Positions 54,654-63,393 of a DNA stretch of 64,000 nt are shown here, one piece after another. This stretch comes from an uncultured Bacteroidales bacterium. GTDB taxonomy: Bacteria; Bacteroidota; Bacteroidia; Bacteroidales; UBA932. The notes under the pieces are model-generated. The model saw only the letters and a list, made by a program, of their open reading frames with translations, did not search any database and was not told the origin of the DNA. A program made the position numbers and the translations under genes. The stretch lies in contig CALVDG010000002.1 of NCBI GenBank assembly GCA_944326255.1, forward strand, positions 1 through 64,000. Reading direction: 5' to 3'. How positions within the stretch are numbered: the first letter of the stretch is position 1; each line of letters opens with the position of its first letter.

Positions 54654-56039
54654 ATGAATTATGTAAAACATCTTGCAGGAACAGTACTGGCTGTCTTCCT
54701 GTCCATTTTTATCAGCAGAGCCCAGTCCTACAACATATCGGATACCAGGTATGACTACTCGAATGCCGCGCGGCAGATTACGGCAGGCTGCAGCACCAGA
54801 TACGAGCAGGCAAAAGCCATTTACCGCTGGCTGTGCCGGAATATCAGCTACGACACCTCGTACAGCATCTACACCGCAGATGAGTGCTGGGATTCCCGCA
54901 CAGGTGTATGCCAGGCCTACTGCGAGCTTTTCTACAGGCTGGCCGAGCCGCTGGGAATCAAGACATATATCATCACCGGAGACACGAAGAAGTCTGTAGG
55001 AGAAGAGATAGGACATGCATGGGTATTCGCCGTTGTAGAAGGAGACGGAACCGGCATACTGATAGATCCGACTTGGGGCGCCGGCTCGGTCGACGGGAAG
55101 GTGTTCAAGCGCAGCGACAACGACATGACGTGGTTCCATGTGGATCCAAGCTGGATGATTTTCTCGCATTTCCCTGACGATGACATTTTCCAGTTCATCG
55201 ACAACCGTCTCAGCGTAGAGCAGTTTCTGGCACTGCCTTACATAAGGCCCGTCTGGGGCGAATACGGCTATGACGCAAAAGAAATGCTGGAGTACTGCAT
55301 GGCCAACCGCAATGATATGCCGGAACTCAATAACAATGGAGTTGGAAAAGTGCTTCTAGTGGACATGCCTCTGCAGAAAGAGCTGAGGATAGGCAGCACA
55401 TACAGTTTCTCTTTTGGGAAACTGGAGAACTGCGACGTTAGAATCACGAACGGCGATGATCTCTACGATGGATGGACAGTAAGCAGCTCGGGAATATATA
55501 GCATGAATTTTACTCCATATACCCCAGGAAACCTGACACTCAGCATAAAGGGTAATGACGGCGCCTATTGGAGTTTCGTCCAGTATGAAGTACCGGAGCC
55601 CACCCGCAGTGACCTGGCCCGGCTGAAAAACGTCAGACCGCTCGCAATGCCCCAGATAACGGAACTGAAAAACGCCGACCTGCGAAAGATGGAAGAACTC
55701 GGTATTGACGGAGAGGAGCTGCTGTCCCAGGTCCTCGAAGGGAAAGTCCGCACTCTGCCGGTATTCTATACTTTCAATAACGGATGCAGGATAGTAGACA
55801 TGCCTTACAGCGGCATACTGGAGTCCGGCGTGCAGTACACATTCACCATAATACCGGAAGATGACAGCCAGTGGGCTCTCGTTAACGGAGACACCTGGTT
55901 CTCCGAATGGACAGAAATATCTGGTTCCCATGCACTTACAATGACAGTTATACCCAAAAATCCAGGAGAGCTCCTCCTCGTAGTCAACTCAGGCTCCGGC
56001 AACAATTACGAATATTGTCTCAAATACATTGTCCGCTGA
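54654..56039 (+). CDS. Secreted transglutaminase-like protein
   Basis: 461 residues. A signal peptide (cleaved near SRAQ) is followed by a transglutaminase-like core with the triad Cys86 (GVCQAYC), His121 (GHAWVF) and Asp138 (IDPTWG). The remaining 300 residues are beta-rich with two similar segments, near 235-300 and 385-455, that may be Ig-like or carbohydrate-binding domains. Members of this group act as proteases or peptidoglycan/peptide-modifying enzymes. The substrate is unknown. It starts 28 nt after mscS. Confidence 0.83.
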   Translation: MNYVKHLAGTVLAVFLSIFISRAQSYNISDTRYDYSNAARQITAGCSTRYEQAKAIYRWLCRNISYDTSYSIYTADECWDSRTGVCQAYCELFYRLAEPLGIKTYIITGDTKKSVGEEIGHAWVFAVVEGDGTGILIDPTWGAGSVDGKVFKRSDNDMTWFHVDPSWMIFSHFPDDDIFQFIDNRLSVEQFLALPYIRPVWGEYGYDAKEMLEYCMANRNDMPELNNNGVGKVLLVDMPLQKELRIGSTYSFSFGKLENCDVRITNGDDLYDGWTVSSSGIYSMNFTPYTPGNLTLSIKGNDGAYWSFVQYEVPEPTRSDLARLKNVRPLAMPQITELKNADLRKMEELGIDGEELLSQVLEGKVRTLPVFYTFNNGCRIVDMPYSGILESGVQYTFTIIPEDDSQWALVNGDTWFSEWTEISGSHALTMTVIPKNPGELLLVVNSGSGNNYEYCLKYIVR

Positions 56040-56067
56040 TTTTCAATCAAGCGAAGAGTTATAAAGA

Positions 56068-56134
56068 ATCACCGGAACAGCAAAATACTAAAACCACCAT
56101 GGCCGCGACTTGGCCATCTTCCTGCTCCGGTGAT
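56068..56134. repeat. Nested inverted repeat between convergent genes
   Basis: The outer arms ATCACCGGA (56068-56076) and TCCGGTGAT (56126-56134) are a perfect 9-bp match. Inner arms ATGGCC and GGCCAT lie at 56099-56104 and 56112-56117. It has no T-run. It may be a bidirectional transcription end or a small MITE-like remnant between the transglutaminase and the acyl-CoA ligase. Confidence 0.55.
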
Positions 56135-56162
56135 CCGGAAATATTATGGAATGAGAGTAGAT

Positions 56163-57773
56163 TTATGCGTGTGAGGGGCTCATGTAGAGGAAGCGGCGGA
56201 TCTTCTGGGTCGCGGTCTTCTTGAAGGGTTCGGTAAGCATCTCGATGCGGGCGAGGGCACTCTGCTTGTTCACCCGTTTGTTGACGTATTCGAGAATGGA
56301 CTTGGCGGCATCGGCCAATGAGCTGTGCTCAGTCCCTTCCTCCATGTGGACCAGTCCGACGAGATCTCTTCCCCGCTCCACTACCAAGGACTCTCCCACC
56401 CCTGGGTATGAGTTGATTACAAATTCTATTTCCTCTGGATAAATATTTTCTCCGGTCGCTCCTAGGATGACATTGTTGAGCCTGCCACGGATATAGAAGC
56501 GGCCCTTGGCATCCACCGCCGCCAGATCGCCGGTGTGGAACCAGCCGTCCTTGCCGATAGCCTTTGCCGTGCGGGAGGGGTCCTTGTAATAGCCCAACAT
56601 CACATTGCGGCCCCGGGCCACTATCTCCCCTTCTCCCGTCGCAGGATCCACATTGTCTAAGCGGACCTCCACCCCATATGCCGGTACCCCGATGGAACCT
56701 ACCCGGGTCCTGCCCACACAGGCGTTGCATACAAGCGGCGCCGTCTCCGTCAGGCCGTAGCCGATGGCGTATGGGAAATGTATCCGGTGCAGGAAGGCCT
56801 CCACCTCGGGACTGAGCTTCGCCCCGCCGATACCGAAGAACTTCAGGCAGCCGCCCGTCATTTTCCTGAGTTTCGCCCCGAGAAGGATATCCAGCAGCCA
56901 GGGGGTGCGGCGCCGCATCAGGCTCAGGCGCCTGTCGGCATCCACCGTCCGGCATACCGATTTGTAGACCTTCTCGATGATGAGCGGGACGGTCAGGATG
57001 ATGGTCGGGCGGACCTGTCTCATAGCCCCTAAAAGCACCGATGGTACGGGCATTCCCTTCAGATAATACACCTGAGCACCGACGCTTAGAGGATACAGCA
57101 TCCCGAGGGCCATCTCGTAGGCGTGAGCCATCGGCAGTATCGAAAGCCACCTGTCCCTATAACCTGCTTTCTGAGCGTGCCAGGCCTCCAGAATGCTGTG
57201 TATGAGATTGCTATGGCTGAGCATCACCCCTTTCGGAGAGCCGGATGTGCCCGAAGTGTAGATAATGACAGCCAGGTCGTTGGACTGTGGAGCGGCATTC
57301 CGTACCGCCACTTTCCTGTTCTGTTCCGTTTCTCCGTTATTCTGTGTGGAGATGACACCGAGCGTATCAATGTCTATGATGAGTTTCATCTTCTTGCGCA
57401 GGCCCTCCTCTACTTTTCGCAACTGACGTGCTGAAACGAAGAGGGCCTCCGACTCGGAGTGATCCAGGATGTTCGACACCTCCATCTGCGAGCTGGCCGG
57501 GAGGATGGGCACGGCTACACGGCCCATGGCGGCACTGGCGAAGAAGGCCACCGTCCAGTTGGGGCAGTTCTCGGCCAGAATGGTCACCTTGCCGCCGTAG
57601 ACATGGTGACGGGCCAGCAGGACGGACATCTTCAGGACCTTCTCCTGGAACGAGCCGTAGGTGTAGGCCTGGGTGCCGTCGATGTACGATGCCATCGGGC
57701 GTCCGTGCCATCTGGCTGCGGAGTATTCGAACAGCTTGAAAAGAGTGTCGTTTTGTTCTAAAATTCTATCCAT
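56163..57773 (-). CDS. AMP-dependent acyl-CoA/acyl-ACP synthetase
   Basis: 536 residues. The adenylate-forming motifs are complete: IIYTSGTSGSPKGVM (P-loop), GYGLTETAP, GWFHTGDLAAVD, and GRLNNVILGATGENIYPEEIE in the hinge. A short lid domain follows; the A10 lysine probably lies in KKTATQKIRR near the end. It activates a fatty acid to an acyl-AMP and then a thioester. The chain length is unknown. It converges on the transglutaminase and is divergent from the Fic gene. Confidence 0.9.
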   Translation of the reverse strand: MDRILEQNDTLFKLFEYSAARWHGRPMASYIDGTQAYTYGSFQEKVLKMSVLLARHHVYGGKVTILAENCPNWTVAFFASAAMGRVAVPILPASSQMEVSNILDHSESEALFVSARQLRKVEEGLRKKMKLIIDIDTLGVISTQNNGETEQNRKVAVRNAAPQSNDLAVIIYTSGTSGSPKGVMLSHSNLIHSILEAWHAQKAGYRDRWLSILPMAHAYEMALGMLYPLSVGAQVYYLKGMPVPSVLLGAMRQVRPTIILTVPLIIEKVYKSVCRTVDADRRLSLMRRRTPWLLDILLGAKLRKMTGGCLKFFGIGGAKLSPEVEAFLHRIHFPYAIGYGLTETAPLVCNACVGRTRVGSIGVPAYGVEVRLDNVDPATGEGEIVARGRNVMLGYYKDPSRTAKAIGKDGWFHTGDLAAVDAKGRFYIRGRLNNVILGATGENIYPEEIEFVINSYPGVGESLVVERGRDLVGLVHMEEGTEHSSLADAAKSILEYVNKRVNKQSALARIEMLTEPFKKTATQKIRRFLYMSPSHA

Positions 57774-57863
57774 CGCTGTGTTTATTTGCTACGTGTTATA
57801 CTTGTGGATTTTGCAAATTATCTGCCAATCAGGACATATTACATTGTCTTGATGACACCAAAA

Positions 57864-57895
57864 TTGTCCTGTTTGGAACTTTTTGCTAAATTTGC
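57864..57895 (+). promoter_or_regulatory. Promoter of the Fic gene
   Basis: TTG (57864-57866), 20 nt, TAAATTTGC (57887-57895). The box ends 4 nt before the ATG at 57900, which sets that start and suggests a leaderless mRNA. Confidence 0.7.
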
Positions 57896-57899
57896 ATTT

Positions 57900-58793
57900 A
57901 TGGAAGAGATAAAAAGACAACCAAAGAAATCCATCCGCTTCTTTAATGACCGGGAAGTGCGGGCGGTATGGGATGATGAGAATAACTGCTGGTGGTTCTC
58001 GGCAACCGATATTGTCCGGGCTATCAATAACGAGCCGGATTATACGAAGGCTGGAAACTACTGGCGATGGTTGAAGAGGAAGCTGAAGCAGGAAGGCATT
58101 CAACTCGTGAGTGCTGCTCACGGGTTCAAATTCGAAGCACCGGACGGAAAGTTACGCATGGCGGATGTGCTTAATAGTGAGAATGTAGCCCTACTGGCTA
58201 AACATTATCCAAATAACAGGGCAAACGAATTCCTTGATTGGTTCACCTACAGCGACAACACATTGGACGGCCAAAGCCGGAAAAAGGCCTATCAGTTATA
58301 TGAAAGCGGCCTGTTGCGCACTCTTGAACCCGGCAGTTTAAAATGTCTGCAACAGATTCATGCCTATATCTTTGGAGGGTTATACGATTTTGCTGGACAG
58401 GTACGCACAAAGAATATCTCAAAAGGAGGATTTACTTTTGCAAATTGCCTGCATTTCCCCGAAACACTCCAAGTCATTGAGCGTATGCCGGAAACCACTT
58501 TCGATGAGATTATGGACAAATATATCGAGATGAATGTGGCCCATCCTTTCATGGAAGGAAATGGCCGTGCTACCCGTATTTGGCTCGACTTGATGCTAAA
58601 ACGGTCACTCAAAAGGTGTGTGGATTGGAGTCAGATAGATAAGAACGAATATTTGGCAGCCATGCGTGAAAGTGTTACGGACGGCACTCACATCAAAGCC
58701 TTGGTAAAGCCCGCATTGACCACTAAGATTGATGACCGCGAGATGTTTATGAAGGGAATAGACTACTCTTATTATTACGAACAGAATGACTGA
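57900..58793 (+). CDS. Bro-N-like domain fused to a Fic domain
   Basis: 297 residues. Residues about 10-120 (KSIRFFNDREVRAVWD, WFSATDIVRAI) resemble the Bro-N DNA-binding domain of phage antirepressors. Residues about 130-270 are a Fic domain with the active motif HPFMEGNGR at 215-223, where the His transfers AMP or another nucleotide. No clear inhibitory (S/T)xxxE(G/N) helix is seen. Targets are unknown. The DNA-binding half could sense invading DNA or regulate its own gene. An AraC regulator follows after 5 nt. The local base composition is more AT-rich than the neighbours, suggesting transfer. Confidence 0.85.
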   Translation: MEEIKRQPKKSIRFFNDREVRAVWDDENNCWWFSATDIVRAINNEPDYTKAGNYWRWLKRKLKQEGIQLVSAAHGFKFEAPDGKLRMADVLNSENVALLAKHYPNNRANEFLDWFTYSDNTLDGQSRKKAYQLYESGLLRTLEPGSLKCLQQIHAYIFGGLYDFAGQVRTKNISKGGFTFANCLHFPETLQVIERMPETTFDEIMDKYIEMNVAHPFMEGNGRATRIWLDLMLKRSLKRCVDWSQIDKNEYLAAMRESVTDGTHIKALVKPALTTKIDDREMFMKGIDYSYYYEQND

Positions 58794-58798
58794 TTCTC

Positions 58799-59728
58799 AT
58801 GAAAAAGACACTGCCGCTGATACGTCTCGAGCTGTTCCACGAACTCGGAAAGAGCCTTGCCATAGACCGGGACATCTTCTTGGATGACAATCTGGATGAT
58901 GACCGGACCCTCACCTCGTATGTCTCGGCCGGGGATGCACAGCAGGATATCAACCGCTTTCCCTACAAGCTCTCGTTTACGGCTGCTGTCGTAGTGGTGC
59001 GCGGACAGCTGACGGCCTCGGTCAACGGCAGACAGTACCAGGTCTCTGCCGGCGATGCCCTGATAGTGCAGTCAGGTTCGGTAGTTGAATCCATGATGTG
59101 CTCTTCCGATCTGAAAATCATAGCAATGGCCTTCACTGACGGGCATGATGTCGAATACCTGCAGCGCTCCACATCTGAGGTATCCTCGCTCATCCAGCAC
59201 AGGGCTTTTCCGGTAACTGTGCATCTGGAAGAGGAGGCCATGAGCAACTATATCCGGCTGTACAGGGCCGTAAAGGGGATATACCGGTTCACCGAGCAGC
59301 GGTTCAGAGGGGACGTGGTCAAGGGCTTCCTGCAGATATCCACCTCCTCCTTTGCGGGACGCATCAAGGAAGAATTTCCTACAGGGGAAAATGTGAGAAG
59401 CAGGGCCAATGAGCTGTATCTCGATTTCATGGACGACCTCCAGAGATTCTGCACTCAGGAGCGGAGCGTCGAGTTCTACGCCGGCCGCCGATGCGTCTGC
59501 GCGAAGTATTTCGCCCGCCAGGTCAAGGCCGCCTCCGGCAAAAGCCCCGGCCGCATAATCCGCGAGCGCGTCCTTATCGAGGCCAAGGCCCTGCTCAACT
59601 CCACGGACCTTTCCGTCCGCCAGGTCAGCGACACCCTGCATTTTCCCAACGAATCCTTCTTCTGCCGCTGGTTCAAGGAGTCCTCCGGCCTTACTCCCAC
59701 TGCCTTCCGCCGCAGCAGGGATACATGA
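58799..59728 (+). CDS. AraC-family transcription regulator
   Basis: 309 residues. A cupin-like N-terminal domain (GDAQQDINRFPYKLSFTAAVVVVRG) is followed by two helix-turn-helices in the last 100 residues; the second (LSVRQVSDTLHFPNESFFCRWFKESSGLTPTAFR) is the AraC signature. It starts 5 nt after the Fic gene and could share its promoter, but its GC-richer sequence fits core DNA. The ligand and targets are unknown. Confidence 0.9.
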   Translation: MKKTLPLIRLELFHELGKSLAIDRDIFLDDNLDDDRTLTSYVSAGDAQQDINRFPYKLSFTAAVVVVRGQLTASVNGRQYQVSAGDALIVQSGSVVESMMCSSDLKIIAMAFTDGHDVEYLQRSTSEVSSLIQHRAFPVTVHLEEEAMSNYIRLYRAVKGIYRFTEQRFRGDVVKGFLQISTSSFAGRIKEEFPTGENVRSRANELYLDFMDDLQRFCTQERSVEFYAGRRCVCAKYFARQVKAASGKSPGRIIRERVLIEAKALLNSTDLSVRQVSDTLHFPNESFFCRWFKESSGLTPTAFRRSRDT

Positions 59729-59732
59729 GAAG

Positions 59733-60107
59733 TTATTGTAAATCGTGAATAATTTGTCTTACGACATTAAGCATCTGAGGCAAATTGTTTTTAACGACAT
59801 CATAGACAATCTCCGCATCAAGATCAAAATAGTGATGTGCTATTATGTCCCGTATTCCCATAGCACCTTTCCAATCTACCTGAGGATAATTCTGTAGCAA
59901 CTGCTTATCGGTAAGTTTATCTACCCCTTTAATGCTTTCGCCCAAAGCTATTAGCAGCATACATGTACTTTCAAGTCTTTCCATACCGGAAGGACTTGAG
60001 GCATAGTACTGATATGAATTGATTTCAGATGAATTGCCGATAATTCTCTCCAATGTGGTTTCTATCTTCTTCAAAAGATATTCAGTCTGTTTCTTCCTAT
60101 CATACAT
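59733..60107 (-). CDS. hepT: HepT-type HEPN toxin
   Basis: 124 residues, all helical. The HEPN ribonuclease motif Rx4HxY is seen as R86-x4-H91-x-Y93 (RDIIAHHY). In known HepT/MntA pairs the HEPN protein cleaves RNA and is silenced when MntA attaches AMP groups near this motif. The start overlaps mntA by 8 nt. The pair is AT-rich and lies beside a broken hydrolase gene and tRNA-Arg, a likely insertion spot. Confidence 0.85.
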   Translation of the reverse strand: MYDRKKQTEYLLKKIETTLERIIGNSSEINSYQYYASSPSGMERLESTCMLLIALGESIKGVDKLTDKQLLQNYPQVDWKGAMGIRDIIAHHYFDLDAEIVYDVVKNNLPQMLNVVRQIIHDLQ

Positions 60108-60393
60108 AAATGCTGTCCTCCATTATATTTTGGCGTAAGAGAGAATCCATATCATCGCGCATGCGGACTATATCGACCTGACACCCGAAAAGCTGCTCCA
60201 AATCATCCTTTATATGAACCATATTGAACATACTGGGTTTGTTAAGACTCACGCAGATATCTACATCGCTGCCCTCTGTCTGCTCGCCTCTGGCTACAGA
60301 ACCAAATATGCCGATACTTGCAATACTGTATTGTATCGCTTTGGCGGCTTTAAACCCCTTTAAAATGCTCAGATATTCGCCTGTAGTCTTCAT
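60100..60393 (-). CDS. mntA: MntA-type nucleotidyltransferase antitoxin
   Basis: 97 residues. The minimal nucleotidyltransferase motif GSVARGEQTEGSDVD lies at 31-45, with a further Asp in QVDIV near 75. It is expected to AMPylate the HepT toxin encoded by the overlapping gene. The start at 60393 is set by a promoter at 60399-60430 whose -7 box ends 5 nt upstream; a GTG/ATG further up would lie inside the box. Confidence 0.85.
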   Translation of the reverse strand: MKTTGEYLSILKGFKAAKAIQYSIASIGIFGSVARGEQTEGSDVDICVSLNKPSMFNMVHIKDDLEQLFGCQVDIVRMRDDMDSLLRQNIMEDSIYV

Positions 60394-61040
60394 ACTTTGC
60401 AAATATACTAAAATCTTGTAGTCTTATCAAATGTTGAGACTTACTTAAGAAGAATGCCTCTATCCGGTCAAAGGGAATCTTCTCGAGGTTGTCGTAGAGG
60501 TCGGTGTGGACTGCGCCTGGGACGATGAGCAGCTGCTTGTTGTCGCCCCGGAGCTGCTTGTAGGTGTCCTCGCTGAAATAGCGGGAATGAGCGTTCTCGC
60601 CGTGAACGAGAAGGACTGCGCTTTGGATTTCACCGGCATACGTCAGGAGCGGCATATTGAGGAAGGACAATGAGGAGGTCCTGTTCCATCCGTTGTTGGA
60701 GTTGAGCGAACGCCCGTGATAGCCGCGCGGAGTCTTGTAATATGCGTAGTAGTCTTTCACGAACTGGGGAGCGTCGTCAGGCAGAGGCTCGACGACTCCT
60801 CCGGCAAGCGCGTATGTGCCGTTCCGGTAGTCCTCGGTACGCTGGGCGTTGAGCTGACGGCGGGTCTCGTGGCGGGCATCGGCATTGTCCGCTGCATCGA
60901 AATAGCCGTTGGCTGTAACCCGGCTCATGTCGTACATCGTAGAAGCCACAGTGGCCTTGATGCGGGTGTCTATGGCAGCTGCATTGACCGCCAGGCCGCC
61001 CCAGCCGCAGATGCCCAGGATGCCGATGCGCTCCGATAAA
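60350..61040 (-). pseudogene. 5'-truncated alpha/beta-hydrolase remnant
   Basis: On the minus strand the frame reads RIGILGICGWGGLAVNAAAIDTR at its start, the elbow region of a Bacteroidetes alpha/beta hydrolase. It continues through VLLVHGENAHSRYF and PGAVHTDLYD (acid and His regions). The N-terminal lid and first strands are missing: homology begins near 61040, about 70 nt from the tRNA. From about 60446 the frame runs on into the mntA promoter and start, giving a non-native tail. The gene has lost its start and its proper end, so it is probably not functional. No frameshift is seen inside. Confidence 0.7.
60399..60430 (-). promoter_or_regulatory. Promoter of mntA-hepT
   Basis: On the minus strand TTG (60428-60430), 20 nt, TATATTTGC (60399-60407). 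The box ends 5 nt before the mntA start. Confidence 0.7.
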
Positions 61041-61110
61041 GACCAAAGAAAATAACAAAAAGAAAAGCTGTTATATTTCTATAACTGCTTGAAATTCAAT
61101 TACTTATCTG

Positions 61111-61184
61111 TGATCCGGTTGGGATTCGAACCCAAGACCCACAGCTTAGAAGGCTGTTGCTCTATCCAGCTGAGCTACCGGACC
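61111..61184 (-). tRNA. tRNA-Arg(TCT)
   Basis: 74 nt without an encoded CCA. The acceptor arms GGTCCGG and CCGGATC pair (one G-U), the anticodon loop is CTTCTAA with TCT, and the T-arm is TTGGG-TTCGAAT-CCCAA. The 3' end faces the truncated hydrolase and the mntA-hepT pair, as is common for tRNA-linked insertions. Confidence 0.97.
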
Positions 61185-61361
61185 GATGTCATTCGGATGG
61201 GCTCGCACGTCTGCGTACTCTTTGTGGTACAATACGTCGCCTGTTTCCCGAATGCGGCTGCAAAGATAGAAAAATATTTGATTTCAGAAACATTTTATTC
61301 TTATGAGACGATTTTTGCAATATCTTTATTCCAAATTTTAACTGTGCAAAGAGGAAGATTT

Positions 61362-61907
61362 ATGAAACGAATGCTGATGATTATTGACCCGCAGATTGAC
61401 TTCATAAGTGGGAGCATGGCTGTGGAGGGTGCTGCGGAGAAGATGGATGCTCTTATCAAATATATAGAGAAGATGGACGGAAAGTACGCGTGCAAGGCCG
61501 TGACGGTGGACTGGCATCCGTTCAATCATTGCTCATTCGGGGAGAACGGAGGGCAATGGCCCATGCACTGCGTGCAGCATACTGTCGGTGCATGTATCTA
61601 CCCTCCTATGGTTGAGCCGCTTTACAGGACTGCCGGGGAAGTGAAGATATTCAAGAAAGGCGATAAGAAAAACGTAGAGGAATATTCCATCTTCAGGAAC
61701 CTGACTTCCAGAAGACATATAGATTACCTGATGCACCGGCTTGATATAGGGAGAATAGACCTGTGCGGCATAGCAGGCGATATCTGCGTGCTCAGCACAC
61801 TCAAAGGCGGCATTGAGACATACGGAGCACCGATGTTCCATGTCCTGGAGGAATTCTGCCCCTCCATAGACGGAGGCACCGCCCTGCATCAGTTCCTCAT
61901 ATCATAA
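61362..61907 (+). CDS. pncA: Nicotinamidase/isochorismatase-family hydrolase
   Basis: 181 residues. The Asp in MIIDPQIDF, the NGGQWPMHCVQHTVG stretch, and the nucleophile Cys in CGIAGDICVLST match PncA-type nicotinamidases, which convert nicotinamide to nicotinate for NAD salvage. The start at 61362 is the natural domain start; a longer frame from 61089 would run through the tRNA. A weak -7-like GATTTTTGC lies near 61311. An exported flavodoxin follows after 77 nt. Confidence 0.85.
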   Translation: MKRMLMIIDPQIDFISGSMAVEGAAEKMDALIKYIEKMDGKYACKAVTVDWHPFNHCSFGENGGQWPMHCVQHTVGACIYPPMVEPLYRTAGEVKIFKKGDKKNVEEYSIFRNLTSRRHIDYLMHRLDIGRIDLCGIAGDICVLSTLKGGIETYGAPMFHVLEEFCPSIDGGTALHQFLIS

Positions 61908-61984
61908 GTAAAATCGGGTATTATTTCTGTAATATAGGTACATAGTCTTTTGGAGAAGAAGTGTAATTTTACGTCAAATTTCAA

Positions 61985-62536
61985 ATGAAGATGAAACGTA
62001 TTGTATTAACCATCGCAGCGGCTGCGGCTGTATGCCTGTCGGCCGGTGCACAGAATCAACAGGCTATGAACGGTAAAAAGACACTTGTGGCCTACTTCTC
62101 GGCCACCGGAATCACAGAGAAGGTTGCGAAGATGATTGCGGAAACTACCGGCGGAGACCTTTATGAGATTACTCCTATACAGGAATACACAGCCGCCGAC
62201 CTTGACTGGACCGACAAGACATCACGCAGCACCAAGGAGATGAATGACAGCGAGTCCAGACCGGCCATCAAGGCGGACCTGAAAGATGCGGAAAGCTATG
62301 ACGTAATCTACATCGGCTACCCTATCTGGTGGAACCTTGCGCCCAGAGCGGTGAACACATTCCTGGAGACTTACGACTTCTCCGGCAAGACGGTGATACC
62401 ATTCGCCACATCCGGCGGCAGCGGCATCGCCAACTCGGCTGCCCGACTCAAGAAAGAATACCCTTCCCTGAACTGGCAGAGCGGCAAGCTGCTCAACGGT
62501 GCTTCCAAGAACAGCATCGAGGCCTGGCTCCGCTGA
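61985..62536 (+). CDS. Exported flavodoxin-like protein
   Basis: 183 residues. A signal peptide (to about SAGAQ) precedes a flavodoxin domain with the FMN loop YFSATGITEKVAKMI and later IGYPIWWNLAPRAVNTFLE. Flavodoxins of this group with a leader are common in Bacteroidales, and their partners are unknown. It would act in the periplasm or be membrane-linked. A terminator at 62562-62595 follows. Confidence 0.87.
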   Translation: MKMKRIVLTIAAAAAVCLSAGAQNQQAMNGKKTLVAYFSATGITEKVAKMIAETTGGDLYEITPIQEYTAADLDWTDKTSRSTKEMNDSESRPAIKADLKDAESYDVIYIGYPIWWNLAPRAVNTFLETYDFSGKTVIPFATSGGSGIANSAARLKKEYPSLNWQSGKLLNGASKNSIEAWLR

Positions 62537-62561
62537 GTCGGATAAACAAGTTCTTTCGTGC

Positions 62562-62595
62562 AAAAAAGACTGGCCGCATCAGGTCAGTCTTTTTT
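62562..62595 (+). terminator. Intrinsic terminator after the flavodoxin gene
   Basis: AAAAAAGACTG and CAGTCTTTTTT form a perfect 11-bp stem with a T-run. The right arm contains the stop and last codons of the convergent channel gene, so it may serve both strands. Confidence 0.8.
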
Positions 62596-63321
62596 GTTGA
62601 GGCGGTCCTTCATGGAGGCGATGAAGGCCGAGCTGATGATACCGGTGGGGATGGCCAGCATGGCGATGCCGACGAAGCTGATGAAGGCGCAGAGGATGCG
62701 GCCTATTGGCGTGACCGGATAGATGTCACCGTAACCCACCGTAGTGAATGTTATGACGGCCCACCACATGCTGTCTCCGATGTTCTTGAAGACTTCGGGC
62801 TGCGCTCCCTTCTCCACGAAATAGACCAGTATCGCGGAGAAACAGATGATGATCAGGCAGGCGGTAAACGCCGTCAGCAGCTCGGAACGCACTGACTTCA
62901 TCACCTTCAGGATAAGCTGGAAGGCTGTCGAATATCGTATCAGCTTGAACACCACGAACACATACGGAAGGATGATGATGTGGACGATCTCGGTGTCCCA
63001 GTAGAAATAGGTCATCACAAACGGAATGACCGCCACCAGGTCCACCAGACCGTAGAAGGAGAAAACATACTTCAGGCGGCTACGGTACGCCGGCAGATCG
63101 GGATAAAGCGCGGGTGCGGAATAAATCCGAAGCACGTACTCTATCAGGAATACCAGCGAGGCAAAATGTATGAAACTCTGGAACAGCCAGCTGTACTGCT
63201 GGAACTCCTTGAATGATGACAGCACCACCGATGCGATGGACAGCATAATGAAAAGCATGGCGATAAAGCGCACCGCCCTGCTTCTCAAAAATCCCTGTAC
63301 GATATCAATATGTTTTCTCAT
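62584..63321 (-). CDS. Voltage-gated-type potassium channel
   Basis: 245 residues with about six membrane segments. The selectivity filter TTVGYGD is at 193-199, and TM6 follows (IGRILCAFISFVGIAMLAIPTGIISS). The fourth segment (KLIRYSTAFQLILKVMKS) has few Arg/Lys, so voltage sensing may be weak. No cytoplasmic RCK domain is present. It is divergent from the lipoprotein gene; a -7 box TAAATTTG lies at 63341-63348. Confidence 0.9.
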   Translation of the reverse strand: MRKHIDIVQGFLRSRAVRFIAMLFIMLSIASVVLSSFKEFQQYSWLFQSFIHFASLVFLIEYVLRIYSAPALYPDLPAYRSRLKYVFSFYGLVDLVAVIPFVMTYFYWDTEIVHIIILPYVFVVFKLIRYSTAFQLILKVMKSVRSELLTAFTACLIIICFSAILVYFVEKGAQPEVFKNIGDSMWWAVITFTTVGYGDIYPVTPIGRILCAFISFVGIAMLAIPTGIISSAFIASMKDRLNKKD

Positions 63322-63340
63322 AGCTGATTTTTCAGTCCTT

Positions 63341-63369
63341 CAAATTTACAAAAATTTTTGTACCTTTAC
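63341..63369. promoter_or_regulatory. Divergent promoters with a shared palindrome
   Basis: On the minus strand TAAATTTG (63341-63348) is the -7 box of the channel gene. On the plus strand TACCTTTAC (63361-63369) is a weaker one for the lipoprotein. Between them ACAAAAATTTTTGT (63348-63361) is a perfect 14-bp palindrome that touches both boxes, a possible operator for coordinate control. Confidence 0.5.
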
Positions 63370-63393
63370 AGATAATATCTAAATATAACCCTT

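Noticed and set aside
61089-61907. A 272-codon form of the nicotinamidase
   Set aside because: Its first part would be translated through the complement of tRNA-Arg; the natural domain start is at 61362.
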